DNA of 55,752 bases from Bacteroidaceae bacterium (GCA_017461345.1 JAFTYP010000010.1:1-55752); one strand, 5' to 3'; shown: positions 1 through 9,666, numbered from the stretch's first letter. Numbers and translations: made by a program. Notes: generated by a model not told the origin, from the letters alone.

Positions 1-122
1 ACCCTTTATTGATACGCTTTAAGCGTTAAGAAACAATAAAAACGTTAAATCCTCACCTTTTAGAATGCACCCTTAAAGGTTATGACCATATTTCTGACTT
101 ATTACTCGCAAAACATTGAGTA

Positions 123-977
123 ATAAATGGTTGTAAATACGCAGGTTGCTCCAGTCTTACCTCTATAACCATCCCAAATTCCGTAACAATCATAAATCAA
201 GAAGCATTCCGAGACTGCTCCAGTCTTACCTCTGTCATCATCGGCAATGGCGTAAAGAATATCGGAAGCAAAGCCTTTGCCAACTGTGATGAATTGACAG
301 ATGTCTATTGTTATGCTGAAAAGGTGCCCTCAACAAATAGTGATGCTTTTGCAGATTCGTACACCGAATATGCTACGCTCCATGTACCGGCTGCATCCAT
401 CGAACAATACAAAGCGACAGCACCCTGGAGCAACTTTGGCACAATAGTTGCAACAGATGGCATAACACCCGAACCGCCAACACCCGAGAAGTGCGCTACG
501 CCAACCATCAGTTACAGTAAAGGCGAACTGACTTTCTCCTGCGAAACAGAAGGCGCAGAATTCATTTCGGAGATTAAAGACGCCGACATCAAAAAGCATT
601 ACACAGCCTCTGTTTCACTAACCGCAACCTACAACATCAGTGTCTATGCCACAAAGACAAACTATGAAAACAGCGACACCATTCAGGCTACGCTCTGCTG
701 GATAGAGCAACAGCCACAAACGGAAGGCATAACAGACGAAGATGCCATAGCAGAAGTGCAGGCTGTTCCTGTTCTGATACAGACACAAGGCAACACCATC
801 ACCGTTGAAGGTGCAGAAGCAGGCACAGAGATTATTCTCTACGGCACGAATGGCGTACAACTCGATTCTGTCATTGCAACCACAGGCGTTGCATCGCTGA
901 ACGCTTCTGGCCTGTCGGGTTCTGTTGCAATCGTCAAGATAGGCAACAAGACCGTCAAGGTACTGATGAAGCAGTAA
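123..977 (+). pseudogene. 5'-truncated BspA-like leucine-rich-repeat surface protein
   Basis: The open frame after a stop at 117-119 encodes about one and a half LRR_5/BspA-type repeats (GCSSLTSITIPNS, then AFRDCSSLTSVIIGNGV, 69 bp or 23 residues apart). It then has the usual capping segment (LHVPAASIEQYKATAPW), a linker with PEPPTPEK, and a C-terminal beta-rich tail ending in KIGNKTVKVLMKQ that resembles a type IX secretion sorting domain. There is no in-frame ATG; the first usable start is a TTG at 294, in the middle of a repeat. No signal peptide is visible, and the DNA before position 123 is AT-rich and not LRR-like. I read it as the 3' remnant of a larger surface protein gene that lost its 5' part. 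A frameshift or rearrangement further left cannot be excluded, because the window starts at 1. Confidence 0.75.
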
Positions 978-1010
978 TGCATGTAGTCACAGCAGAAACA
1001 TCTTCATATA

Positions 1011-1048
1011 AAAAAGCCTCTCCCTTTCTGAACGGGGAGAGGCTTTTT
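1011..1048 (+). terminator. Intrinsic terminator after BspA remnant
   Basis: AAAAAGCCTCTCCC (1011-1024) pairs perfectly with GGGAGAGGCTTTTT (1035-1048) around a 10-nt loop, with a run of five T at the end. The A-run on the other side means it could also work on the minus strand. Confidence 0.85.
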
Positions 1049-1215
1049 GTAATTTATATGCGAAGTAGGTTTCTTGAGCTACATAAACACCACGGGAATC
1101 TTTATGATTTCCTACAAGCCGTGCGTCAAAGGCCTGTTTTGGGCTTTTATTGTTGACACTTACCATCTCCATCGCATTTGATTTGTGTCTCAAAGTCAAT
1201 AAAAATCGCTTTCAT

Positions 1216-1246
1216 TTTGTAAATTGATCTCTAATTTGTATCTTTG
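1216..1246 (+). promoter_or_regulatory. Bacteroidetes-type promoter for the GH92 gene
   Basis: TTTG at 1216-1219 and TATCTTTG at 1239-1246 are separated by 19 bp, matching the Bacteroidetes sigma-ABfr -33/-7 consensus. It lies 33 bp before the GH92 start codon. Confidence 0.75.
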
Positions 1247-1279
1247 TGCCAAATTTCCAACTATTAATTTTTAAATGCT

Positions 1280-3445
1280 ATGAAATGTAAAATCCTTTTG
1301 GTTGGCTTGTTGTGTGCTGCGGCTGCTCAGGCTGATAACTTGGCGAAGTATGTCGATCCCGTTATCGGTACGGGCGACCATGGTCATGTATTCCTCGGTG
1401 CCAGCGTGCCTTTTGGCATGGTGAATGCGGGCCCTACGCAGATTGAGATGGGCTGGGACTGGTGCTCAGGTTATCATGAAACGGGTAAGAAAATCATTGG
1501 CTTCGGCCAGATGCACTTGAGCGGCACCGGCTGTGGCGACTTGGGCGATATCGGTCTGATGCCTGCTTATGGTGATGTGGAACTTTCTCGCGAGGGCTTG
1601 GCCAGCGACTATCGTCACGAGACAGAGGTGGCGGTGCCGGGCTACTACCGTGTTCTGCTGGACCGCTTCAGCATCATGTCGGAGATGACGGCTACGGAGC
1701 GTACCGCTCTCTATCGCTTCACTTTCCCAAAGGGCAGCAACAATGCCCGCATCATCATCGACTTGGAGAACACCATCGGCGACGAGGCTCGCGACACTCG
1801 TGTGATGCCCATCGACGACTATACCTTGGTGGGCTATCGCCGCAGCCACGGTTGGGCTAACGACCAAATTGTGTATTTCTGCATGAAGTTCAACAAGCCC
1901 ATCAACAACTGGTTGAGCGAAGGTCCTGATGCCAAGTATGGTCAGGCTACATTCGAGGTGAACCCTGGCGACCAGGTGATGGTCAAGGTGGCTCTCTCTC
2001 CCACAAGTGAGGCAAATGCACTCATCAACCTCAATGCAGAACAGCCCGGCGGCTTTGACTTCGACGCTGTTGCCAATGCCGCTTCCGAGTCGTGGAACAA
2101 GCAACTCTCACGCGTCAAGGCAACCTTCCGCACCGAACGCGAACGCACCATCTTCTACACTGCCATGTATCACTTCATGGTTGCTCCCCAAATCTGGTGC
2201 GACGTAACAGGCGACTACATGGGTGCCGACTTCAAGGTACATCGTGGTGCCGACTACACCACACTGACAACATGGAGCCTTTGGGACACCTATCGTGCTG
2301 CTCATCCTCTGGCAACCATCATCATGCCTGACCGTATGCGCGACTATGCCAAGACGATGCTCGCCATCTATCGCGAGTGGGGCGAACTCCCCGTATGGCA
2401 CCTCGTAAGCAACGACACTTATTGCATGGTGGGCGAACCTGCAGTGCCCGTACTGGCAGACATCATCCTCAAGAACGAGGCCAAGGATATCGACATCGAC
2501 GAGGCATACGAAGCCGTTTGCGCAAGTATGCTCCCCACAGAATATGCCAAGATGCGTCGCGTACCTCTCCGCGGTAAAGACTATCTGGCAGAACTCGGCT
2601 ATCTGCCCTACGACGGCCGCGAAGGCGAGGTGGTAGGCAAGAGCATGGAGTACTACATCGCAGCATGGGCTGCTGCTCAACTTGCAGGCAAACTCGGTCA
2701 CAAGGAAGACAGCGTCCGCTTCTACGAACTCAGCATGAACTACAAGAAACTCTACGACAAGCGCGTCAACGTGATGCGTGCGCTCGACATGAAGGGTGAG
2801 TTCCGTCCCTTGCCACCCAACTTCAACCCCAATCAGCAGACCCACGACTACACAGAGGGCAACCCCTGGCAGTACACCTTCCTCGTTCCCCACGACGTGA
2901 AGGGCTTGGCAGAAGTCATGGGCGGTGACAAGGCTCTCGACAAACGTCTCGACGACCTTCTCTCTGCAAGCACAGACCTCGGCGAACACCATGCCCCCGA
3001 CATCTCCGGTCTTATCGGACAGTATGCTCACGGCAACGAACCCAGCCACCACATATTATATATGTATAACTATGTAGGTCAGCCCCGCAAGGCACAAAAG
3101 CGCATCCGCCAGGTGATGGACGAACTCTATACCGACCAGCCTGCAGGCCTTTGCGGTAATGAGGACGTAGGTCAGATGTCTGCATGGTACATCATGTCGG
3201 CTCTCGGCTTCTATCAGGTAGAACCCTGTGGTGGTGTTTATCAGCTCGGTTCACCTATCGTAGAGGAAGCAGTGATTCCTGTTGGCGAAGGCAAGACCTT
3301 TACCATCCGCACACACGGCGGCAGCGACAAAGCAATCTATGTCAAGAAGTATGTTCTCAATGGCAAACAAATCAAGGGTACTACCATCACACACGACCAA
3401 ATTATGGCAGGTGGCACACTTGATGTTTACATGACAGCAAAATAA
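1280..3445 (+). CDS. Secreted GH92 alpha-mannosidase
   Basis: A 721-aa glycoside hydrolase family 92 protein: calcium-dependent exo-alpha-mannosidases that trim alpha-mannose from N-glycans or mannans. The N-terminal signal peptide (MKCKILLVGLLCAAAAQA) implies export. The family opening is clear (KYVDPVIGTGDHGHVFLGAS, PFGMVNAGPTQ, GWDWCSGYH), and the C-terminal catalytic domain carries HGNEPSHH (Glu587, the expected general acid region) and GNEDVGQMSAWY (626-637, acidic base and calcium region). Length is normal for the family. The ATG at 1280 gives an immediate signal peptide and sits just after a good promoter. A GH125 exo-mannosidase gene follows 33 bp downstream, so the two are probably one mannan-trimming transcript. 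The exact linkage specificity cannot be read from sequence. Confidence 0.95.
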   Translation: MKCKILLVGLLCAAAAQADNLAKYVDPVIGTGDHGHVFLGASVPFGMVNAGPTQIEMGWDWCSGYHETGKKIIGFGQMHLSGTGCGDLGDIGLMPAYGDVELSREGLASDYRHETEVAVPGYYRVLLDRFSIMSEMTATERTALYRFTFPKGSNNARIIIDLENTIGDEARDTRVMPIDDYTLVGYRRSHGWANDQIVYFCMKFNKPINNWLSEGPDAKYGQATFEVNPGDQVMVKVALSPTSEANALINLNAEQPGGFDFDAVANAASESWNKQLSRVKATFRTERERTIFYTAMYHFMVAPQIWCDVTGDYMGADFKVHRGADYTTLTTWSLWDTYRAAHPLATIIMPDRMRDYAKTMLAIYREWGELPVWHLVSNDTYCMVGEPAVPVLADIILKNEAKDIDIDEAYEAVCASMLPTEYAKMRRVPLRGKDYLAELGYLPYDGREGEVVGKSMEYYIAAWAAAQLAGKLGHKEDSVRFYELSMNYKKLYDKRVNVMRALDMKGEFRPLPPNFNPNQQTHDYTEGNPWQYTFLVPHDVKGLAEVMGGDKALDKRLDDLLSASTDLGEHHAPDISGLIGQYAHGNEPSHHILYMYNYVGQPRKAQKRIRQVMDELYTDQPAGLCGNEDVGQMSAWYIMSALGFYQVEPCGGVYQLGSPIVEEAVIPVGEGKTFTIRTHGGSDKAIYVKKYVLNGKQIKGTTITHDQIMAGGTLDVYMTAK

Positions 3446-3478
3446 AAAACTTACTATTTTCAAAAACAACCAAACGAA

Positions 3479-4909
3479 ATGAAGAAGATCATCTTTTCCC
3501 TCCTTTTGGCTGTTCCTGCAAGTGCAATGGCAGTTCCCTTTATGCCCGAGCTCCCCAAAAAGAAGCAGGAGGCAGTACAGAACACCATTAAGGACCTCCG
3601 TCCTGCACCGGAAAAACGCCTCTTCCGCAGCGAGGCAATTGAGAAACAAATCATCGATCTCAAGGAGAAACTCACTGCAATCGATCCCAAACTCTATTGG
3701 ATGTTTGTCAATTGTTTCCCCAATACCCTCGATACAACCGTGTGGTATAGCAACGAAAGCGGCGATGACGACACATTCGTCATTACCGGCGACATCGAAG
3801 CAATGTGGTTGCGCGACAGTGCCGCTCAGGTATGGCCCTATCTTCGTTACGTCAATCAGGATGAGCCACTGCGCCACCTCATCCGTGGCGTCATCCGTCG
3901 TCAGTTTGCATGCATCCTGATCGATCCGTATGCAAATGCCTTTAACATCGGCCCCACAGGCGGCGAGTGGCAGACAGACGAAACAGAGATGAAGAAGGAA
4001 TTGCATGAACGCAAGTATGAGATAGACTCACTGTGCTATCCCCTGCGCCTTGCCTATGCCTATTGGCAGAAAACAGGCGACAGCAGCATCTTCGACGAAA
4101 CTTGGTTGAAGGTGGTTCGTGCCACACTCGATGTGTTCCGCGACCAGCAGAACTGGAACGGCTATAAGACAAACTACCATTTCCGTCGTGAGACACGTGC
4201 TTATCACGACACACGAAGCAATGCCGGTTATGGTCATCCGGGTAAGGCATGTGGCCTTATCGCAAGTGCTTTCCGTCCCAGCGACGACAGCACAATCTTC
4301 CCATACCTCATTCCCAGCAACTTCTTTGCTGTAAGCGTACTTCGTAAGGCCGCTACCATTCTTCGCCAGGTGAACAACGAGAAGGTTCTGGCCAGCGAGT
4401 GTGAACAGATGGCAAACCAGGTTGATGCTGCGCTGAAGGAATATGCAATCGTAGAACATCCTAAGTATGGCCCTGTCTATGCATTTGAAGTTGATGGCTA
4501 CGGAAGTTCTCTGCTTATGGACGACAGCAATGCTCCCTCTTTGCTTAGCCTTCCCTACCTGTCTGATGTTGCCATAGACGACCCCATCTATCAGAATACA
4601 CGCCGCTTTATTTGGAGTGAAGACAACCCATACTTCTTCAAAGGTAAGGCTGGCGAAGGTATTGGCGGCCCACACTGCGGTCTGGACAAACCTTGGCCAA
4701 TGAGTCTGGTGATGAAAGCCTTTACAACAAACGATCGTGCAGAGAAGGAATGGTGCGTGCAGCAAATCCTCAAGACCGATGGCGGTACAGGCTTTATGCA
4801 CGAATCCTTCAATAAGGACGATGCTACGGACTTCACTCGCAGTTGGTTTGCTTGGGCAAATACAATCTTCGGTGAACTCATCGTGGACATGTATGCAGAA
4901 ACTAAGTAA
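3479..4909 (+). CDS. Secreted GH125 exo-alpha-1,6-mannosidase
   Basis: A 476-aa glycoside hydrolase family 125 protein; the family removes non-reducing alpha-1,6-linked mannose with inversion. Signal peptide MKKIIFSLLLAVPASAMA. Family hallmarks include GDIEAMWLRDSAAQVWPYL near residue 105, NIGPTGGEWQTD, the RSNAGYGHPGKACGLIASAFRPSDD block and the C-terminal KDDATDFTRSWFAWANTIFGE. Length matches the family. It lies 33 bp after the GH92 gene in the same orientation and is followed by a strong terminator, so the pair forms a two-gene unit acting outside the cytoplasm on mannans or high-mannose glycans. Confidence 0.95.
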   Translation: MKKIIFSLLLAVPASAMAVPFMPELPKKKQEAVQNTIKDLRPAPEKRLFRSEAIEKQIIDLKEKLTAIDPKLYWMFVNCFPNTLDTTVWYSNESGDDDTFVITGDIEAMWLRDSAAQVWPYLRYVNQDEPLRHLIRGVIRRQFACILIDPYANAFNIGPTGGEWQTDETEMKKELHERKYEIDSLCYPLRLAYAYWQKTGDSSIFDETWLKVVRATLDVFRDQQNWNGYKTNYHFRRETRAYHDTRSNAGYGHPGKACGLIASAFRPSDDSTIFPYLIPSNFFAVSVLRKAATILRQVNNEKVLASECEQMANQVDAALKEYAIVEHPKYGPVYAFEVDGYGSSLLMDDSNAPSLLSLPYLSDVAIDDPIYQNTRRFIWSEDNPYFFKGKAGEGIGGPHCGLDKPWPMSLVMKAFTTNDRAEKEWCVQQILKTDGGTGFMHESFNKDDATDFTRSWFAWANTIFGELIVDMYAETK

Positions 4910-4945
4910 AAAGTCACTCAGCAACCGAAAGGTTGCACAAAACAT

Positions 4946-4983
4946 AAGGAACTGCCGGTTTTTACAACCGGCAGTTCCTTTTT
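4946..4983 (+). terminator. Intrinsic terminator of the mannosidase operon
   Basis: AAGGAACTGCCGGTT (4946-4960) pairs over 15 bp with AACCGGCAGTTCCTT (4966-4980) around a 5-nt loop, followed by TTT. A small accessory stem, GCAACC/GGTTGC, precedes it at 4921-4936. Confidence 0.9.
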
Positions 4984-5090
4984 ATAAATGAGACAATATA
5001 AAGTTCCCAACAAATATGTCAAAAGAAGAACTTATTGCCATATCTTTATAGAAATGGAAGTTTTTTATATGTTATATGTGGAAATTTTAT

Positions 5091-5098
5091 TACCTTTG
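5091..5098 (+). promoter_or_regulatory. -7 element TACCTTTG before the acyl-CoA ligase gene
   Basis: TACCTTTG matches the Bacteroidetes -7 motif, 29 bp before the ATG at 5128. No clear -33 TTTG is seen at the expected distance, so only the -7 half is supported. Confidence 0.5.
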
Positions 5099-5127
5099 GG
5101 CATTGATTTTATTATTTATTTGATGCA

Positions 5128-7029
5128 ATGAAGAAAACTCTCGTAGATTTGTTTGAAGAGTCCGTAAGGAAGTATCCCAACAACACCTTCCTGTTGGAGA
5201 AGACCGGAAAGCAGTTTGAACCTACTACCTATGCACAGACGCAGAAGCAGGTGTACCGAATAGGTGCCGGTCTGCAGGCATTGGGCGTCCAGAAGGGCGA
5301 CACAATGGCATTGCTCAGCGAAGGGCGCAATATGTGGGTCATGGGCGAACTTGGAATGTTTTATGCCGGTGCTGTAAATGTGCCTCTGAGTATTAAACTT
5401 GAGGAAAGCAATGACCTCCTGTTCCGCCTTCTGCATGGCGACGTGAAGTATGTGATGGTAAGCGGTACACAACTCGGAAAGATTCGAGCCATCAAGGATA
5501 AGTTGACATTGGTGGAAAAGGTCATTGTCTTCGATGCGCAGCAGACCTATGAAGAAAAGGAAATGTCGCTCGATGAACTCCTGCAGATGGGAGATGACTT
5601 CCTGTCATCACACACAGAAGAGGAATTCCTCAAGGTTGCGAAATCCATCCAGAATGACGATTATGCCACAATCACTTATACAAGTGGAACGACAGCCGAC
5701 CCCAAGGGAGTGGTACTCACACACCGCAATTACACGGCCAATGTGGAACAGGCACTTACTCTTGTCAATATCGACCAAACCTGGCGTACCCTCATCATCC
5801 TGCCGCTCGACCATTGCTTTGCACATGTAGTAGGCTTTTACATCATGATGTCTGTGGGTGCTACGGCTGCTACAACACAAGTGGGACGCACACCGCTCGA
5901 AACACTTAGGAACATACCGCAGAACATTAAGGAGGTGCGTCCGCACTTCATTCTCAGTGTGCCTGCGCTTGCAAAGACTTTCAAGAAGAACATCGAGCAG
6001 GCCATACGTGCCAAGGGTCCCACAGTGGAGCGTCTCTTCAACTGGGGTATGAAGGTGCGGCAGATGTACTATGGCGACAGCAACCTCGATTTCAAAGGTT
6101 TCCGCTATTTCCTCAAACCACTGGTGTGGTTTTTCGACAAGATTATCTTCTCCAAGGTGCGTGAGAACTTTGGTGGCGAACTTCGTTTCTTCATCGGTGG
6201 TGGCGCTTTGCTCGACAAGGACTTGCAGAAATTCTATGTAGGCGTTGGCATGCCCATGTTCCAGGGATATGGATTGAGCGAGGCTACTCCCGTAATTTCC
6301 AGCAATGGTCCCGAACTCTATCGTTTTGGTTCGAGTGGTAAATTAGTGAAGCCCATCGAACTCAAAATCTGTGATAGCGAGGGTAAGGAACTGCCTGTTG
6401 GCGAGATGGGCGAGATTGTGGTAAAGGGCGAGAATGTAATGGCTGGCTATTGGAAGAATCCGGAATCGACGGCAGAAACAGTACGCAATGGTTACCTTTA
6501 TACAGGCGACCTCGGTTATATGAGCGAGGAAGGACTGCTCTATGTAAAGGGTCGTTTCAAGAGTCTTCTTATCAGTAGCGATGGAGAAAAGTATAGTCCG
6601 GAAGGTATCGAAGAGGCATTGGTGGAGAAGTCTGTTTATATAGATCAGGTAATGCTCTATAACAATCAGTCTAACTACACGACAGCGGTGCTTGTGCCCA
6701 ACCGCGACCAACTCCTGCGCACCCTTAAGGCTCAAGGTCTTGACCTTTCTGCAGAAGAAGGTCGCAAGGCGGCTCTGGAAATCCTTGATGCGGAAGTAGG
6801 AAAGTTCAAGAAGGGAGGCGAATTCGAAGGTATGTTCCCCGAGCGTTGGCTGCCCAGTTGTTTTGCTGTGCTGGCAGAACCTTTCACAGAGCAGAACCAT
6901 ATGATTAACAGCACAATGAAGATGGTGCGCGGAAAGATAGAGAAGGCTTATGCGGCGCGCATCGACTACATGTATACAACTGAAGGTAAGAAACTTCTTA
7001 ATCCGCAGAACCTTGATGCATTGAAGTAG
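5128..7029 (+). CDS. Long-chain fatty acid-CoA ligase (AMP-binding)
   Basis: A 633-aa member of the ANL adenylating superfamily. It activates a carboxylic acid, most likely a long-chain fatty acid, to acyl-AMP and then acyl-CoA in the cytoplasm. The ATP-binding loop YTSGTTADPKG starts at Tyr184; FQGYGLSEATPVISSNGP is the A5-type motif; YTGDLGYMSEEGLLYVKGRFK is the A7/A8 hinge. The C-terminal part (PEGIEEALVEKSVYIDQVML) fits the FAA1/FadD15 branch rather than acetyl-CoA synthetase. The start is the ATG after a -7 element. The next gene begins only about 24 bp after the stop (ATG at 7054), suggesting co-transcription, although the functions have no obvious link. Confidence 0.9.
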   Translation: MKKTLVDLFEESVRKYPNNTFLLEKTGKQFEPTTYAQTQKQVYRIGAGLQALGVQKGDTMALLSEGRNMWVMGELGMFYAGAVNVPLSIKLEESNDLLFRLLHGDVKYVMVSGTQLGKIRAIKDKLTLVEKVIVFDAQQTYEEKEMSLDELLQMGDDFLSSHTEEEFLKVAKSIQNDDYATITYTSGTTADPKGVVLTHRNYTANVEQALTLVNIDQTWRTLIILPLDHCFAHVVGFYIMMSVGATAATTQVGRTPLETLRNIPQNIKEVRPHFILSVPALAKTFKKNIEQAIRAKGPTVERLFNWGMKVRQMYYGDSNLDFKGFRYFLKPLVWFFDKIIFSKVRENFGGELRFFIGGGALLDKDLQKFYVGVGMPMFQGYGLSEATPVISSNGPELYRFGSSGKLVKPIELKICDSEGKELPVGEMGEIVVKGENVMAGYWKNPESTAETVRNGYLYTGDLGYMSEEGLLYVKGRFKSLLISSDGEKYSPEGIEEALVEKSVYIDQVMLYNNQSNYTTAVLVPNRDQLLRTLKAQGLDLSAEEGRKAALEILDAEVGKFKKGGEFEGMFPERWLPSCFAVLAEPFTEQNHMINSTMKMVRGKIEKAYAARIDYMYTTEGKKLLNPQNLDALK

Positions 7030-7053
7030 GAATTGACAAGGAAATTTGTAGGT

Positions 7054-9555
7054 ATGAATGTAAAGATGTTTTTCAGGAGCAAGGTCTTTCGTTGGCATTT
7101 GAAGGTTCTCAGCCTTTCGGTTGCTTTCTGCTGTGTGGCGTCATGCACAAAGGATTCCTCCGAACAGCAGGCACTCGACTTCCTTTATGCCAATATGCCT
7201 TTGCCCGACAGTGTGGACTATCCGAAGGAATTTTGGGAGGCTAATGTTGCAGTGTCTCTTCGTGCACGTCGTGAGATGCCTTGGGGCGAAAAGGTGCCTG
7301 GCCGCGAGTGGCGTCACTTTGTTCTTCCTTTGCGCGTCAATAATGAGGACCTCGATTCGTTCCGCATTGTCTATTATGATGAGTTGCGGGATAGGGTGAA
7401 GGACAAGTCGATGTATAATGCTGTGCTTGAGGTGAACCATTGGTGTCATGAGCATGTGAGTTATCAGCCCAGCGACAGCAGAACTTCTTCGCCTATGAAT
7501 ACGATGCGGTCTGCTATTGGCCGTTGTGGAGAGGAGAGTACTTTCACGGTTTCTGCGCTTCGTGCGGTTGGCATTCCTGCTCGTCAGGTCTATACGCCAC
7601 GTTGGGCGCATACGGACGACAATCATGCTTGGGTTGAGGCTTGGGTGGATGGCAAGTGGTATTTCCTGGGTGCTTGCGAGCCGGAGCCTGTGTTGAATCT
7701 CGGATGGTTCAATGCTCCTGCTGCCCGGGGTATGCTGATGCACACGAAGGTGTTCGGCAATTATTCCGGACCGGAAGAGGTGGTTAGCCGTAATGCTTGT
7801 TATACGGAGATAAATGTGACGAAGAACTACACCGACGTTTCTACGGTGAAGGTGACGGTGCTTGATGCTGACAGCCTGCCTGTGGAGGGGGCGACGGTGG
7901 ATTATCGTTTATACAATTATGCCGAATTGTATCCTTTGGTGACGAAAAAGACTGATGTTGCAGGCCAGTCTACGCTGACTTGTGGCAGGGGTGACCTTGT
8001 TGTCTGGGCGAGCAAGGATGGGCGTTTTGGTTTCCGCAAGGTGAGTGTGGGCAAGGATATTCCTTTCTCTCTTGTGCTCGACAAGGACAGTTCTTATTCT
8101 GCGTCGTTGGATTTCGAACTTGTTCCTCCGGTGGTACGCAACAACAGGCCCGACGTGAGTGCTGATGCGCTGCGTGCCAATCGCAGGCGTCTTGCTTATG
8201 AGGACAGCATCCGTGCGGCTTATATGGCTCAGGCTTTCTGCGCAGATGCGAAACCCGACAGCCCGGAGGCTCTGGCGCGGGTTAACTGGCGGACCATTGT
8301 GGCTTTCAGGGAGGCTTGTGGTGACAGGGCATTGGCGGATGCCATTCTTGCCACGCTTGCAAGGAAGGACTATCGTGATGTTACGCTGGATGTGCTGGAG
8401 GATGTGGCACGGCATACTGTCAAATCGGACAGCCCTCTGTGGCAGGACTATGTTCTTCGGCCTCGTGTCAGCAACGAGCGTTTGACGCCTTGCCGAGGTG
8501 TGCTTAAGGCTTTCTTTGAAGGCAGGACGGCAGAGGACCTTGTGCAGTGGGTGACGGACAGCATTGCGGTGGACGATGGTCGCAATCCGCAGCGTCTTTG
8601 TATGAGTCCGCTTGGTGTGTTGCGCCATAGGGTTTGCGATGTTCACAGTCGCGACATTTTCTTTGTGTCGGCTGCTCGTAGCATTGGTATTCCTGCGCGC
8701 ATTGATGGTGTGACGGGAAAGGTGCAGTGGGCGGACGTTATGACTGGTGAGTGGCACGATGTTATGTTCGGCTCTGTTATGGAGCAGGTGGCTCAGCAGG
8801 GGCTTTTGTGCCTCTCTTATGCCGACCAGGAGGTGAAGGAGAATCCGTCTTACTATTCGCATTTTGCTCTTTCGCGCATTGTGGATGGCCGTCCGCAGTT
8901 GCAGGAGTTCTCGGAGAGTGCTACTTGGAAGGATACTTTTGCCGAGGGCGTGAGTGTTGATGCCGGCCAGTATATGCTCTTGAGCGGTACGCGTATGGCC
9001 AATGGCAGTGTGTTGGCACACATGGAGGTGTTTGGCCTTTCGCCGAAAGCTTCTGAAACTGTGCCGCTGCGTCTCAGTTCTGACGAGGACAGGTTGCGTG
9101 TGATTGCCAATTTCGACTGTGAGAACTACTTCACCAACGCAAGGGGTGTGCATAAGAAGATACTCGACACTACGGGCAGGGGCTACTACATGCTGGCACT
9201 CATCCGCAGCGGTCATGAGCCGAGCACCCATCTCTTGCACGACATGGAGGCTGCCAACATACATCTGTCGCAGTGGGAGCATTGCTATCTCATGCTTTTT
9301 CCCAGTCAGGAGGAGTACGACAATTTCGACCGCAAGGAGTTCCGCGGCTTGCCCAGCAATGTTCTTTTCGGTGTGGCAGACCCGAAGACCATCGAGGCGA
9401 TGCACATCGAGGAACTTACGCACGGCAACGAGGAACTGCCCATTCTGCTGCTCTGCGACACCTTCAACCGTGTTGTCTGGTTCCGTCAGGGCTACAATAT
9501 CGGCTTGGCCGACCAGATGATGGATGCCTTGCGCAAACTCATCTTGGGCGAGTAG
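7054..9555 (+). CDS. Transglutaminase-like lipoprotein with C-terminal thioredoxin-like region
   Basis: About 833 aa from the ATG at 7054; a TTG at 7033 is possible but adds only residues before the signal peptide. The N-terminus has a lipoprotein signal (LSLSVAFCCVASC). The first transglutaminase-core domain has a Cys-His-acid set: GRCGEES (Cys158), DDNHAWVE (His191) and GACEPEP (Glu209 where many relatives have Asp). A beta-sandwich-like segment follows (KVTVLDADSLPVEGATVDYRLYN). A second, degenerate core is seen at HRVCDVHSRDIFFVSAARSIGIPARID. The last 150 residues (GRGYYMLALIRSGHEPSTHLL to LADQMMDALRKL) look thioredoxin-like but without a CxxC pair. It probably acts in the periplasm or outer membrane as a peptidase, amidase or crosslinking enzyme; the substrate is unknown. 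Confidence 0.8.
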   Translation: MNVKMFFRSKVFRWHLKVLSLSVAFCCVASCTKDSSEQQALDFLYANMPLPDSVDYPKEFWEANVAVSLRARREMPWGEKVPGREWRHFVLPLRVNNEDLDSFRIVYYDELRDRVKDKSMYNAVLEVNHWCHEHVSYQPSDSRTSSPMNTMRSAIGRCGEESTFTVSALRAVGIPARQVYTPRWAHTDDNHAWVEAWVDGKWYFLGACEPEPVLNLGWFNAPAARGMLMHTKVFGNYSGPEEVVSRNACYTEINVTKNYTDVSTVKVTVLDADSLPVEGATVDYRLYNYAELYPLVTKKTDVAGQSTLTCGRGDLVVWASKDGRFGFRKVSVGKDIPFSLVLDKDSSYSASLDFELVPPVVRNNRPDVSADALRANRRRLAYEDSIRAAYMAQAFCADAKPDSPEALARVNWRTIVAFREACGDRALADAILATLARKDYRDVTLDVLEDVARHTVKSDSPLWQDYVLRPRVSNERLTPCRGVLKAFFEGRTAEDLVQWVTDSIAVDDGRNPQRLCMSPLGVLRHRVCDVHSRDIFFVSAARSIGIPARIDGVTGKVQWADVMTGEWHDVMFGSVMEQVAQQGLLCLSYADQEVKENPSYYSHFALSRIVDGRPQLQEFSESATWKDTFAEGVSVDAGQYMLLSGTRMANGSVLAHMEVFGLSPKASETVPLRLSSDEDRLRVIANFDCENYFTNARGVHKKILDTTGRGYYMLALIRSGHEPSTHLLHDMEAANIHLSQWEHCYLMLFPSQEEYDNFDRKEFRGLPSNVLFGVADPKTIEAMHIEELTHGNEELPILLLCDTFNRVVWFRQGYNIGLADQMMDALRKLILGE

Positions 9556-9576
9556 TTTGAGGAGTCTATAAAAACA

Positions 9577-9650
9577 GGTTAACCTTTTTGGCCAAACAGG
9601 TTAACCTTTCCTACAATAATGGTTAACCTTTCTGCGCAGAATGGTTAACC
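9577..9650. repeat. Family A 22-bp array, four units, convergent gap
   Basis: GGTTAACC occurs at 9577, 9599, 9621 and 9643, exactly 22 bp apart. The last unit reads AATGGTTAACCATT followed by seven T, which resembles a weak hairpin terminator. The array fills the 111-bp gap between two convergent genes. No flanking 18-bp inverted repeat is seen here. Confidence 0.9.
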
Positions 9651-9666
9651 ATTTTTTTGTACATCC

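Larger units (their letters stand above)
978..1279. other. Intergenic region between BspA remnant and GH92 gene
   Basis: This gap holds a strong hairpin terminator (1011-1048) and a Bacteroidetes promoter (1216-1246). A 70-codon minus-strand ORF crosses the terminator and has no recognisable features; I do not regard it as a gene. Nothing else is seen. Confidence 0.6.

Noticed and set aside
14..26. Palindrome ACGCTTTAAGCGT near the left edge
   Set aside because: A single short palindrome with no spacing partner or nearby gene; not enough to call an operator.
987..1199. Minus-strand 70-codon ORF
   Set aside because: It crosses a strong terminator, has no motif, and lies in a plain intergenic gap.
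9577..9650. CRISPR array
   Set aside because: The 22-bp unit has no spacer of variable sequence between longer repeats; it is a tandem palindrome array.
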